A program made the position numbers and the translations under genes. From CAYOHP01 sp964403795 [NCBI: uncultured bacterium] (GTDB lineage Bacteria > Muiribacteriota > UBA6191 > CAZXTJ01): a stretch of DNA of 33,007 nt. Below the pieces are notes generated by a model. That model was not told where the DNA came from. It did not search any database and was given only the letters and a program-made list of their open reading frames with translations. The first letter of the stretch is position 1; each line of letters begins with the position of its first letter. Positions 7,408 to 13,597 of this stretch are shown in pieces. Location: assembly GCA_964403795.1 (NCBI GenBank), contig CAYOHP010000067.1, positions 1 through 33,007 of the forward strand. Direction: 5' to 3'.

Positions 7408-8348
7408 CAAGGCGGCGTCCCCTCGAACACGATGTCGCTGCCGTCGCCGGGCAGGACCGTCGGGGGCGCGGCCGGGGGCGCGATCCGGTCCAACCAGGTC
7501 TCGGGCATCGGGGACAAGGCCGCCAGCGGGAGCCGGGCCGAGGAGAACAGGCGGCGCACCACCCGGACCGGGATGGCCTTGCCGCTGGCCGCCGGGCCCG
7601 AGCCGGCGGTGCCGTCGACCAGCAGCGCTTCGGCGACCACGAACAGGCGCCCGTCCACCTTGCGCAGGGCGAAGCGCACCTCCTTGGCCGGGGCGTCGGG
7701 CCAGGTGACGGGATCCTCGCCCTCGGCCTCCCGGCGGAGGCGCAGGAACCCGTCGCCTCCCGGGACGGCACTCCAGGTGACCGCCTGACGGGCCGGGCCG
7801 GCGGCGGGCACCGCGGCCGGATCCTCGACCCGACGATCCCGGACGAAGGCCAGGCTGGTCGCGCCGGGCCCCACGACGAAGGCCGGCGAGTCGAGGTCGG
7901 CTCCCGGGGGCACGAAGGCCGCGGCCAGGTCCATGCGGAGGCGAGCCATCACCGAACCGCCCGCCGCCAGCAAGGTCGAGATCCGGCCCGACTGCGCCTC
8001 CTGGCGGCGCGTCATGCGGTAGGAGACGAAGGCGCCCCCGACCACGGCCAAGGCCAGGACCCCGGCGGTGAGCGCCTCGACCAGGGTGGCGCCGCCACGC
8101 CCCGGCCTTGCCCGGGGTCCCGCCGCCTCGGTGGCGAGGCGATCGCTCGGAGACTGTGAACCTTTCCCCGGCGTAGGCCCGAGAGCGACCCAGCGCCCCG
8201 CATGCAAGGCGATCGCAGGTCCGAGGGGCGAAGCCCCGACGGAATGCGGTGAAGCGGGCAGCGGATCCTGCCTGCGAGGAGAGCGCTGCCGCAGGCGGGG
8301 ATGATGGGGCGCTCGAAGCCCGGCGGGGAAAGGTTCACAGTCTCTCAT
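7407..8348 (-). CDS. Prepilin-like protein (PilW/GspJ type) with an in-frame insertion after its start codon
   Basis: 313 aa as an open frame. The prepilin motif is at residues 86-108: G86 then ATLVEALTAGVLALAVV with Glu91 at +5 and a hydrophobic helix. The mature part (about 227 aa) fits a PilW/GspJ-type minor pilin. The ATG overlaps the TGA of the upstream gene (ATGA). Residues about 3-67 are encoded by a 195-bp inverted-repeat element, so the leader before the cleavage site is about 86 residues instead of the usual 5 to 30. No ATG or GTG in this frame lies between the element and the prepilin motif. The only other candidate start is a TTG inside the element (residue 48). Export and processing may therefore be impaired or altered. 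Confidence 0.78.
   Translation of the reverse strand: MRDCEPFPAGLRAPHHPRLRQRSPRRQDPLPASPHSVGASPLGPAIALHAGRWVALGPTPGKGSQSPSDRLATEAAGPRARPGRGGATLVEALTAGVLALAVVGGAFVSYRMTRRQEAQSGRISTLLAAGGSVMARLRMDLAAAFVPPGADLDSPAFVVGPGATSLAFVRDRRVEDPAAVPAAGPARQAVTWSAVPGGDGFLRLRREAEGEDPVTWPDAPAKEVRFALRKVDGRLFVVAEALLVDGTAGSGPAASGKAIPVRVVRRLFSSARLPLAALSPMPETWLDRIAPPAAPPTVLPGDGSDIVFEGTPP
8150..8344. mobile_element. 195-bp palindromic element (MITE/REP-like) with 21-bp terminal inverted repeats
   Basis: GAGACTGTGAACCTTTCCCCG at 8150-8170 (21 bases) recurs exactly as its reverse complement at 8324-8344. Inside are a second nested match (AGCGCCCC at 8192-8199 with its complement at 8306-8313), a short hairpin GGGGC-GAA-GCCCC at 8225-8237, and further partial complementarity, so the whole could fold into one long stem. 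It has no transposase. Its length is exactly 65 codons and the frame of the host pilin gene stays open through it. No clear target-site duplication is visible, and no second copy was noticed in this window. The Rickettsia palindromic elements that insert in frame into genes are a known analogue; a relation is not implied. Confidence 0.72.
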
Positions 8349-8956
8349 GGGTAGATCCTCGCCAGCGGCGAGGGCGCCATCAGCACCTTGGTGCGCCCCC
8401 CCGAGAGGTAGACCGAGAACTCGTAGTCATGGGCCAGGCTGCGGGAGTGGCGTCGCACGCCGCCCTCGGACTCGACCAGCACCGAGAAGCGGAGCCGGCC
8501 CTTGTTGCGGAACGGCAGGTACTCGACCGGGCGGATCCGAACCGGCCCGATCGAGATCGAGGGGTCGGCGGCGACCCAGGCATCGATCCCGGTGGCCCGG
8601 GTCTCGAGCGTCCCCGGGGCCGGGACCAGCACGCCGGAACGCAGCTCGCCACCGGTCAGGGCCGCCTCCAGCACCTGGGCCCGCGCCGGGTCCTCGAGCA
8701 GCCGGTTCATGCGCGCCCCGGAGGCCACCTCGGCGATCGCCGATTCGGCCAGGTCCACCAGGCGGCTCCCCTGGATCAGTCCGTCGAGCTGCCGGCTCAC
8801 CCCGCTCCGGAAATACGAGCTGGCCGCCACGCCCAGGAACGCCAGCGAGACCAGCACGCAGACGATCGCCAGGGTCATGCTGGCGCGTCGGGCCCGGGGG
8901 GCGCGAGCGGTCCGAGGCATGCGACGGGAATGGCCCCGGCGGGCCGCCGCGATCAC
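8345..8956 (-). CDS. PilX-like membrane-anchored pilus-assembly protein
   Basis: 203 aa from the chosen GTG. After a very basic segment (RRMPRTARAPRARRAS) there is one hydrophobic helix (MTLAIVCVLVSLAFLGVAASSYF) and then an extracytoplasmic domain. This is the plan of PilX-type minor pilins or GspK-like components that lack a canonical prepilin cleavage site. It heads a run of three pilus-type genes that overlap by a few bases. The GTG at 8956 was preferred because GAGGGG precedes it by 10 bases and a TANNNT box lies upstream. An ATG at 8920 is an alternative without a Shine-Dalgarno sequence, and a GTG at 8995 is unlikely. The assignment rests on topology and neighbours, not on strong motifs. 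Confidence 0.65.
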   Translation of the reverse strand: MIAAARRGHSRRMPRTARAPRARRASMTLAIVCVLVSLAFLGVAASSYFRSGVSRQLDGLIQGSRLVDLAESAIAEVASGARMNRLLEDPARAQVLEAALTGGELRSGVLVPAPGTLETRATGIDAWVAADPSISIGPVRIRPVEYLPFRNKGRLRFSVLVESEGGVRRHSRSLAHDYEFSVYLSGGRTKVLMAPSPLARIYP

Positions 8957-8981
8957 GATCGGTGAGCCCCTCACGAGCCGC

Positions 8982-8987
8982 ACCGTA
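8982..8987 (-). promoter_or_regulatory. Putative -10 element (TACGGT) for the pilus-gene run
   Basis: On the minus strand TACGGT lies about 25 bases before the chosen GTG of the PilX-like gene. A transcript starting 6 to 8 bases downstream would include the GAGGGG ribosome-binding site. This supports the start chosen, but the -35 region is weak. Confidence 0.3.
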
Positions 8988-9013
8988 GCACGCACCGCGA
9001 CCCGTTCAGCCCC

Positions 9014-11086
9014 TCAAGGAGTCCGGGTGTCGGGCGGGAGCCGACGACGGGGCGGAGGCTCGTCGCAGAACCGGGGCCGGACCACCTGGATCTCGCGGAC
9101 GTTGTTGGAACTGCTGGTCTCGGTGATGGCCGCGCTCTCGAAGGAAGCCTCCGACCGGAACACGATGGTGGCGTCCCCCCCCTGCCCTTCTGGCCACCGG
9201 TCGCAGGGCACCTGTCCCGGCCGGGCGATCTCCTCCTTGGGCGTCCCCACCTTCAGGCCCTTCACCGAGTTCTCGAGCTTCCAGAAATCGCCGAGCGTCG
9301 AGAGCAGCTTGAGCGAGTCCTCGTCGCTCACGTCGATCTCGCCGATGTTGGCGACCCGGAGCGTGATGGGCGGCAGGACCCGTCCGGCCTCGATCGACTC
9401 GGGATTGACCGAGACTCCGACCTTGAGCGAGAGGTCCAGGTCGGGCCGCGGGTACTTGGGCGTGGAGAACTCGAGCTTCAGTTCCACCGAAGGCCCGTCC
9501 ACTTCCTCGCCCTTCTTCTTCTCGTACCGGGTCGTGACCGCCAGGGTCCCCGAGAACTTCTGCTCGTGTCCGGCCTCCGGCAGCTCGAACACATCGGCGA
9601 GCAGGCGCCCCGCCCCCTCGCCCGGCCAGCCCTCGAGGTTGGCCGGGAGCCGGTAGCGCGACGGGCGCTCCGGCGGGATCCGCTTGGCGCCCTTGGCCTC
9701 GAGTTCCCCGAGCAGGTTCTTGCCGAGGTCCACGGTGGCCGAGGTCGCCGGGCCGCCGTTGTTGGAGACCACCAGCAGGAAGACCAGCTTGCCCGGCTTG
9801 CCCGCGAACGGAGGCGGCGAGTAGTAGGACTGGAAGTAGGCGAGCTGGGGATCCGGGGGCTGGGCCTCCTCGTCGCCGCCGCCCGCCAGGTTCAAGCGGT
9901 AGTCCTGGGCGTCGTTCTGGGGACGGGCGTCGTTGGGGAGGCCGTAGACCTTGACGCCTCCCACCGCCTCCTTGGGGCGTGCCCCTTCGTCGACCCCCGA
10001 GAGGTTGAGCAGGGCCCGGATCTTCTGCGACCGGCCGGCGGCAAGTCCGTCGACGGTGTCGTCGAGGGGGGTGAACTGTCCCACCTTGACGCCATTCATC
10101 CACTCGACCTTGGCGGTGTCGCCGGACGCCTCCCTGCCTCGATTGGTGACGTCGGCCGAGAGGACATAGACCCCGGGACCGCCCGGCGAGATGGCGACCG
10201 TACCCATGGAGTAGTCGACCCCGTCCACCGGTCCGTTGTCGCCGCCCCCGCCGTCGTCGCCACCGCCACCGTCGTCCCCGCCACCCCCGTCGTCGCCCCC
10301 ACCCCCGTCATCGCCGCCGCCGGCCGCCGGGACCTCTGCGCTCACCCGGGCGAGCACGTCCCCGGCCGCGTTGCGGACCCGGAGTCGCACGAAATTCCCG
10401 GTGGTCTGGAAGCCGTGCTCGAAGGTGGCCTTGCCGCCGGGCTTCAGGCCATCGGCGGCGTCCTCGGCGCTCTCGCCCCGGGTCAACCACTGGAGGGTGA
10501 GCGGGCCGGTGGGCCGGTTGCCCCGGTTCTCGGCATCGACCACCAGCTTCACCGGGCCGCCCCGGGTGCCCTCGGGAGGCTTGGCGGTGAGCGAGAGGTT
10601 GCTGCGGAACTCCTGGGTGATGCTGTCCCGGTTGTTCGAGGCGTCGATGTCCTGGAATCGTCGGCCGCGCTGGGCCAGGGCCACTTCGGCGGTGGCCGAG
10701 TAGGACCCCTCGGGAGCCAGGTTCCCCGGGAAGCCCCGGAGGTTGAAGCGCACCTCGTAGTTGCCGGGTCCCTCGAGCGACCGGCTGATGTCGCCGCAGC
10801 CCGAGAGGGGACCACCGGAGGTCTGGAGGGTGAGGCCGATGCGGGCCGCGATCCGGAACGAGCCGAGGTCGTCTCCCCCGATCCGGACCCGGACCCCCAC
10901 GTAGGGGGTATCTCCATCCTTGCCCAGGGTGAGTTCGGTCAGGTCGACCGACACGTCCTTCAACGCCTGGAGGCTGTCATCGAGTTCGAAGTTGTCGCAC
11001 TGGGCGAAGCCCGAGCCGACACCGCCCATGCCACAGGCCAGGAAGAGACCGAGCGCCATCGACCGCGCCGGAGTACCAGACCGCAT
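9014..11086 (-). CDS. Large exported protein with CARDB-like repeats and a Gly/Asp linker
   Basis: 690 aa. The N-terminus is a signal peptide (MALGLFLACGMGGVGSGFA, 10-28) with a likely cut before QCDN; Cys18 could instead be a poor lipobox. The body is beta-rich with repeated CARDB/Ig-like features: LVVDAENRGNRPTGPLTLQW-type strands before the linker, VLSADVTNRGREASGD after it, and LRVANIGEIDVSDED near the C-terminus. A flexible Gly-Asp linker of five GGGGDD-type units (about 254-284) separates the first two thirds of a domain pair from the rest. The tail PPPRRRLPP is Pro/Arg-rich. CARDB domains occur in bacterial surface and adhesion proteins; no enzyme motif is visible. It lies between the GNAT gene and the pilus genes, same strand. 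Confidence 0.7.
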   Translation of the reverse strand: MRSGTPARSMALGLFLACGMGGVGSGFAQCDNFELDDSLQALKDVSVDLTELTLGKDGDTPYVGVRVRIGGDDLGSFRIAARIGLTLQTSGGPLSGCGDISRSLEGPGNYEVRFNLRGFPGNLAPEGSYSATAEVALAQRGRRFQDIDASNNRDSITQEFRSNLSLTAKPPEGTRGGPVKLVVDAENRGNRPTGPLTLQWLTRGESAEDAADGLKPGGKATFEHGFQTTGNFVRLRVRNAAGDVLARVSAEVPAAGGGDDGGGGDDGGGGDDGGGGDDGGGGDNGPVDGVDYSMGTVAISPGGPGVYVLSADVTNRGREASGDTAKVEWMNGVKVGQFTPLDDTVDGLAAGRSQKIRALLNLSGVDEGARPKEAVGGVKVYGLPNDARPQNDAQDYRLNLAGGGDEEAQPPDPQLAYFQSYYSPPPFAGKPGKLVFLLVVSNNGGPATSATVDLGKNLLGELEAKGAKRIPPERPSRYRLPANLEGWPGEGAGRLLADVFELPEAGHEQKFSGTLAVTTRYEKKKGEEVDGPSVELKLEFSTPKYPRPDLDLSLKVGVSVNPESIEAGRVLPPITLRVANIGEIDVSDEDSLKLLSTLGDFWKLENSVKGLKVGTPKEEIARPGQVPCDRWPEGQGGDATIVFRSEASFESAAITETSSSNNVREIQVVRPRFCDEPPPRRRLPPDTRTP
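10236..10325. repeat. Five 18-bp tandem repeats encoding a Gly-Asp linker
   Basis: Five consecutive 18-base units (10236-10253, 10254-10271, 10272-10289, 10290-10307, 10308-10325) each encode a GGGGDD-type hexapeptide in the exported protein on the minus strand. Copies differ mainly at third codon positions, and the outer two diverge. Such tracts can change copy number by replication slippage without shifting frame, altering linker length. Confidence 0.85.
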
Positions 11087-11217
11087 CGAAACCCCGTTTC
11101 CCGCTCCCGGTGATCCGGTCCGCTCTGCCCTCCGGCAGGACGCGTGAGGTCCCGGGAATCCGTCCCTGTCCATGGAGACCGCGATTCGGCTCTCCGGGAT
11201 AGAACCAACATCCACCC

Positions 11218-12072
11218 TCAGGGTTCCAGGAGTTGGAAGCGGAAGCAACCGAGAGGTGCGAAGCCGAGTCGGGTGTAGATCCGGGTGGCCGAGGTCTTGC
11301 CTGGATCCACCGCCAGCGCCATGGTCGAGAGTCCCTGGTCCCGCAGGAAGTGCCGGCACAGCCCGAGGACCATGCGCGAGCCGTGACCGTGGCCCCGGAA
11401 CTCCCCCGGCGTGAACACGCCGCCGAGCTGGGCCGCATTCCGGGTGACGGCGTTCACCAGCCCCATGGAGACCGGGCGCCCCTGGTCCTCGACCAGGAAC
11501 TGGCGACCTTCCCGGATCGCCAGCTCGGCGGCCTCCCGGAGCGCGGCCGCGTCCACCCAGGACGGGTCGTCGCCCAGCCCCTCGATCCGGAACCTCCGCT
11601 TCCAGGGCAGCAGCCACTCGAGATCGCCCATCCCGGCGGCCCGGAACCCGGGCGCCTCGCCACCCTCGAAGCGGGAAGCCGGCAGGCCCATGAGCTCGGA
11701 GTCGCGGATCTCCCGCACCGCCAGCTCCCGGTGCCGATCCCACACCGACGCGAACGCCTCGACCTCGGGGCGCATCCCCATCAGGCGCAGGGGCCGGAAG
11801 CCGGTCGCCACCGCGGCCTCGGCCAGGGCTTCCGCGGTCCCGTCCGGGGCGCCGGCCAGGAGCACGCTCCCCTGGTTCACCAGCTGGGTCGCGCCGCACG
11901 GCCTTCCCCCCCGCCATGCCACCAGCCAGCGGCCCTGGTAGAAGCCGCCCCGGTCCTCGATCCCGTAGCGCTCCAGGTTGCTCGCCAGGAACAAGGTCTC
12001 GGCGGCCCGGGTCGCCAGCCAGGCGGCGAGCGCCTCGGCCTCGGCGGGTCCGGCCGGGACGACCTCGATCAC
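11218..12072 (-). CDS. GNAT family N-acetyltransferase
   Basis: 284 aa. The C-terminal half is a GNAT domain: LGGVFTPGEFRGHGHGSRM (216-234) contains the acetyl-CoA pyrophosphate-binding R-x-x-G-x-G motif (Arg226, Gly229, Gly231), followed by MALAVDPGKTSATRIYTRLGF (251-271), the typical last-strand segment. The N-terminal half (1-140) looks like a second, degenerate GNAT-like lobe, as in DUF4081/FR47-like two-lobed enzymes. It would acetylate an amine from acetyl-CoA in the cytoplasm; the substrate is unknown. The GTG start overlaps the TGA of the cysteine-rich gene as GTGA, so the two are coupled, suggesting a shared role. Confidence 0.85.
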   Translation of the reverse strand: MIEVVPAGPAEAEALAAWLATRAAETLFLASNLERYGIEDRGGFYQGRWLVAWRGGRPCGATQLVNQGSVLLAGAPDGTAEALAEAAVATGFRPLRLMGMRPEVEAFASVWDRHRELAVREIRDSELMGLPASRFEGGEAPGFRAAGMGDLEWLLPWKRRFRIEGLGDDPSWVDAAALREAAELAIREGRQFLVEDQGRPVSMGLVNAVTRNAAQLGGVFTPGEFRGHGHGSRMVLGLCRHFLRDQGLSTMALAVDPGKTSATRIYTRLGFAPLGCFRFQLLEP

Positions 12073-13412
12073 TCAGGGGTCCGGCTCCCTGCCTTCCCGG
12101 CCGGGAGCAGACCCTGGTGGACGATCACGTCCTCGTCGAGGGGCTGGCCGAGCAGGGGCGGCATCACCGCATGGCAGTCGGAACACAGGATCGCGGGCGA
12201 GAGCCAGCGGTCGCGCCGGTCGTTCAGGGCCAGGTAGAGGGCGGCCAGGGCCGGGCTCCGACGTTTCTCCTGGGGCACCAGCCGATCGAGGTGCGCCAGC
12301 AGTTCGCCGATCTCCCAGGGGTCCTCGAGCGCCACCACCCAATCGGCGCAGGCCAGGCACGGCCCGGAGAAGTCGGCGGCCGGGCCGTATTCCCCCGGAT
12401 CGAGCGCCTTCCCCTTGCCCTTGCAGGCGGGACAGTCCCGGCACCGGGAGGGATCGGGAGCCCGGGGCCTGAGCGCCGCCAGCACCGGCTCCAGCCCCAG
12501 GCTCTCGAGTTCGCGCAGCTGGTGGAAGGCCAACCGCGGCGCCCCGGCTGCCGGATCCGGGGGCCTGGGCGCCGGGTAGGTGTTCTCGACCCCGCAGGCC
12601 GGACACTCGTGGCGGGGCTCGAAGCGGGCGAGCTTGTCCTTGACCCCGGTGCGGGTCTCCACCATGGGACGAGGGAACCACCAGGGAGCATCCTTGCCCT
12701 GGCGGGCCAGGGTGCGGGTGGGATCGGGATGCGGGTAGCCCTTGGGGAAGCGGTCCCCGACCGCCTCCCGGAAACCGGCGCGCAGCTCCTCCACCTGGGC
12801 ACGCACCGGCTCCACCCGTCCCGAGTCGGCCCAGAGTTCGGCGATCGAGGCCCAGCCCCACTCGGCGAGTTCCACCAGGCGGGCCCGGCGGGCCGCTACC
12901 TCGGGCGAGCGGGCGAGCATGCGGTGCATGAGCTCGACCTGGCAGCGGGGATCCCAGTAGAACGCCCGGGCACAGAGCTGGCGGAAGCTCACCTCGTCCC
13001 CGAGCTTGGGCAGGGCCAGGACCGCCGGGAGCCCCGGAGGGCCGGCGGCCAGGTCGACCCAGAGCTCTTCCACGAGGCCCGCCACCCGGTCGTAGTGGAG
13101 CTGGCTGCGGAAGCGGCTCTCGCGCACCACCGCGGCCACGGCCCGGGAGATGTCGCTCCAGAGCCAGCCGGCCTCGGCGCCCTCGGCGAGCAGCCGGTCG
13201 CCCAGCTCCGAGACCAGGCGACGGGAGCGGAAGAAGCCGTCCTCCGCCAGGGCCGAGACCACCAGCGGTCCGACCAGCAGCTCCGCCATGGGTGGCCGCT
13301 CCCCCTTGCCGCGCCCGGGCCGGACCTTGGCCAGCTCATGGAGGAAGGCGTGGAAGGCCCGGTCGTCGTAGGGATGCTCGCGGAGATGGTCGACGGCGGA
13401 GGCTATCGACAC
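12069..13412 (-). CDS. Unrecognised cysteine-rich (zinc-ribbon-like) protein
   Basis: 447 aa from a GTG with AGGAGGGG upstream. The N-terminal 240 residues are helical, rich in Leu, Ala and Arg, and without known motifs. The C-terminal part carries paired cysteines: CPAC (270-273), CRDCPAC (324-330) followed by KGKGKA, CLAC (352-355) and CSDC (410-413). The spacing fits two or three small zinc-binding knuckles; CxxCxGxG-like DnaJ motifs are superficially similar, but only one copy occurs. There is no signal peptide or membrane span. It is the first gene after tRNA-Leu on this strand and overlaps the GNAT gene by four bases. It could be a regulator or a nucleic-acid or protein-binding factor; no function is claimed. 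Confidence 0.65.
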   Translation of the reverse strand: MSIASAVDHLREHPYDDRAFHAFLHELAKVRPGRGKGERPPMAELLVGPLVVSALAEDGFFRSRRLVSELGDRLLAEGAEAGWLWSDISRAVAAVVRESRFRSQLHYDRVAGLVEELWVDLAAGPPGLPAVLALPKLGDEVSFRQLCARAFYWDPRCQVELMHRMLARSPEVAARRARLVELAEWGWASIAELWADSGRVEPVRAQVEELRAGFREAVGDRFPKGYPHPDPTRTLARQGKDAPWWFPRPMVETRTGVKDKLARFEPRHECPACGVENTYPAPRPPDPAAGAPRLAFHQLRELESLGLEPVLAALRPRAPDPSRCRDCPACKGKGKALDPGEYGPAADFSGPCLACADWVVALEDPWEIGELLAHLDRLVPQEKRRSPALAALYLALNDRRDRWLSPAILCSDCHAVMPPLLGQPLDEDVIVHQGLLPAGKAGSRTPE

Positions 13413-13465
13413 GGGGTGGGCGTCCCCTCCTGCCGGGGCCCGCTGCCGGCGGCGAGCGGGGGGAG

Positions 13466-13552
13466 TGGTGCCGAAGGTGGGACTCGAACCCACACAGTAT
13501 TGCTACTACTGGCCCCTGAAACCAGCGCGTCTACCAATTCCACCACTTCGGC
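13466..13552 (-). tRNA. tRNA-Leu (anticodon CAG), CCA encoded
   Basis: The minus strand reads GCCGAAG with its complement CTTCGGC closing the acceptor stem. It has a D-arm GTGGAATTGGTAGACGC, an anticodon arm CTGG-TTTCAGGG-CCAG with anticodon CAG (13516-13518), a long variable arm (class II), and a T-arm ending GGGTTCGAGTCCC. The discriminator A is followed by a genomically encoded CCA. The length of 87 bases with CCA and the D-loop agree with tRNA-Leu. It decodes CUG, the expected major Leu codon in a genome this GC-rich. Confidence 0.95.
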
Positions 13553-13567
13553 ACGGGGGCAGGAGGA

Positions 13568-13597
13568 AGAATCCCACGCTCGGGTACCGGACGTCAA
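13568..13597 (-). promoter_or_regulatory. Putative promoter of tRNA-Leu
   Basis: On the minus strand TTGACG (13597-13592) and GATTCT (13573-13568) are 18 bases apart. TTGACG is the best -35 match seen in the window. Transcription would begin about 7 bases on, just ahead of the tRNA 5' end. The -35 box overlaps the last codons of the upstream kinase gene. Confidence 0.5.

Noticed and set aside
8225-8237. Stand-alone rho-independent terminator inside the pseudopilin gene (GGGGC-GAA-GCCCC)
   Set aside because: No T-run on either strand, a five-base stem, and it is part of the larger inverted-repeat element.
10236-10325. CRISPR-like array
   Set aside because: The units are contiguous 18-bp repeats with no spacers and lie inside a coding frame as a Gly-Asp linker.
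11030-11060. Lipobox in the CARDB-like protein
   Set aside because: The -3 residue of FLAC is Phe and the hydrophobic region continues to GFAQ, so ordinary signal peptidase cleavage fits better.
12360-12435. DnaJ-type zinc domain in the cysteine-rich protein
   Set aside because: Only one CxxCxGxG-like element; DnaJ needs four, and no J domain is present.
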